Shown here in pieces: positions 14,357-14,708 of a stretch of 14,708 nt of DNA; position 1 is the stretch's first letter; each line of letters opens with the position of its first letter. The notes below the pieces were generated by a model that did no database searches, was not told the origin of the DNA, and worked only from the letters and a program-made list of their open reading frames with translations. Source of the DNA: Caryophanales bacterium UBA2753 (GTDB taxonomy: Bacteria > Bacillota_I > Bacilli_A > RFN20 > CAG-826); contig DEJH01000006.1 of assembly GCA_002353275.1 (NCBI GenBank), positions 1-14,708 of the forward strand. The letters run 5' to 3'. Made by a program: the position numbers and the translations under genes.

Positions 14357-14360
14357 ATCG

Positions 14361-14458
14361 TAATGTCAAAGAAGACCCCACATCGATTTTTAAATTGATG
14401 AAAACCTCTATAGGTGGGGGATGAATTTGACAAATAATAGCACAAAAAACTATAGATA
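14361..14458 (+). mobile_element. Left end of an IS200/IS605-type element, with folded subterminal sequence
   Basis: This sequence lies upstream of tnpB and is repeated in inverted orientation at 6759-6856, which marks it as a transposable-element end. It can fold as CCCCA (14376-14380) with TGGGG (14415-14419), enclosing the hairpins CATCGAT/ATTGATG (14381-14400) and ACCT/AGGT (14404-14415). IS200/IS605 ends are recognised as folded single strands, so such structure fits. The precise outer boundary is not certain; both copies are preceded by TTTTTAT, a possible target sequence. Confidence 0.65.
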
Positions 14459-14482
14459 TTGCTGTTAATACAGGTGAGATTT

Positions 14483-14526
14483 TGATATAATTAATATGTA
14501 AGAAAGATATCAATAAATTGATATCT
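14483..14526 (+). promoter_or_regulatory. Extended -10 promoter and leader hairpin of tnpB
   Basis: TGATATAAT (14483-14491) is an extended -10 element; no good -35 is seen. The leader then holds AGATATCAA (14505-14513) and TTGATATCT (14518-14526), a perfect 9-bp stem with a 4-nt loop and no T-run after it, ending 14 nt before the ATG. It could limit tnpB translation or be part of the element's end structure. Confidence 0.55.
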
Positions 14527-14540
14527 AACTTCGATATTTA

Positions 14541-14708
14541 ATGTATATGAAGCCTATAAAAAGGACCTATCGTTTTCGTCTATATCCTAACGACTATCAA
14601 AAAGATATGATTGAGAAAACTTTAGGTTGCTCTAGATGGGTCTATAATGAATTTCTTTCTATCTGTAAAAAGGAATATGAAAAAGATCATAATTATAAAA
14701 TCAATAAA
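14541..14708 (+). CDS. tnpB: TnpB, IS200/IS605 family RNA-guided nuclease (N-terminal fragment, cut by window edge)
   Basis: 56 codons are visible up to the last base. MYMKPIKRTYRFRLYPNDYQ, then KDMIEKTLGCSRWVYNEFL, is the typical N-terminal region of the OrfB/TnpB family (helix-turn-helix_OrfB type), with the conserved YRFRLYPN and the C-x-R-x-V-Y-N motif. TnpB proteins are RuvC-type nucleases guided by an RNA from the element's right end and promote retention of the element. The catalytic region, the zinc ribbon and the right end lie outside the window, so it is not known whether the gene is intact, or whether a TnpA transposase is present. Starts at 14541 or 14547 are both possible; neither has a ribosome site. 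No tnpA is found on the left side. Confidence 0.85.
   Translation, partial: MYMKPIKRTYRFRLYPNDYQKDMIEKTLGCSRWVYNEFLSICKKEYEKDHNYKINK

Noticed and set aside
14361..14369. Leftward promoter from the IS end (TTGACA on the minus strand)
   Set aside because: A consensus -35 is present on the minus strand but no convincing -10 is found at the proper distance.
1..14708. Mycoplasma-type code with TGA as Trp
   Set aside because: TGA ends the genes finishing at 1266, 6132 and 14312 at places where domain ends and downstream signals agree, and Trp is TGG throughout.

Overview
The window is AT-rich DNA whose genes all lie on the + strand. Clear Shine-Dalgarno sites (AAGGAGG, AAAGGAG), several sigma-70 type promoters with 16-17 bp spacers, Rho-independent terminators, BIG2 and InlB-type surface modules and a lipobox lipoprotein point to a low-GC Gram-positive bacterium. 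A gut-associated Bacilli/Mollicutes-like lineage (RF39 or Erysipelotrichales type) is my guess, but it cannot be fixed from the window. Tryptophan is TGG and TGA ends three genes, so the standard code is in use, not the mycoplasma code.

Layout. 1-3956: a probable three-gene envelope operon with almost no spacing. It holds the 3' end of a large membrane protein, an MscS-type channel, and a membrane-anchored protein with three BIG2 Ig-like domains; a terminator follows. 4032-5570: a lipoprotein with its own promoter and terminator. 5618-6735: a helix-turn-helix/nucleotidyltransferase fusion and methionine sulfoxide reductase A, both with promoters placed so that transcription should start at or next to the ATG (leaderless). 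6759-6856: a relic copy, in inverted orientation, of the left end of the IS605-type element found at the right edge of the window. 6848-7841: a K+ channel whose -35 box lies inside that relic. 7854-13026: a 1701-residue surface protein. 13073-13576: a small four-helix membrane protein. 13611-14356: a Phd/YefM-PIN toxin-antitoxin operon between two copies of one terminator. 14361-14708: the left end and start of a TnpB-bearing IS200/IS605 element, cut by the window edge.

The most interesting system is the pair of paralogous membrane proteins (1-1266 partial; 7921-13026). The complete one has a signal peptide, a beta-rich head, three InlB B-type repeats, about eleven 60-residue helical repeats, a cluster of membrane helices, and then a cytoplasmic tail of two copies of an unnamed ~125-residue unit plus a C-terminal domain that looks like the C-terminal part of ribosomal protein uL15. 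The partial gene keeps the same tail in the same order. This suggests a family of surface proteins with variable outer parts and a conserved cytoplasmic module. What that module binds (ribosome, another RNA, or a protein) is unknown.
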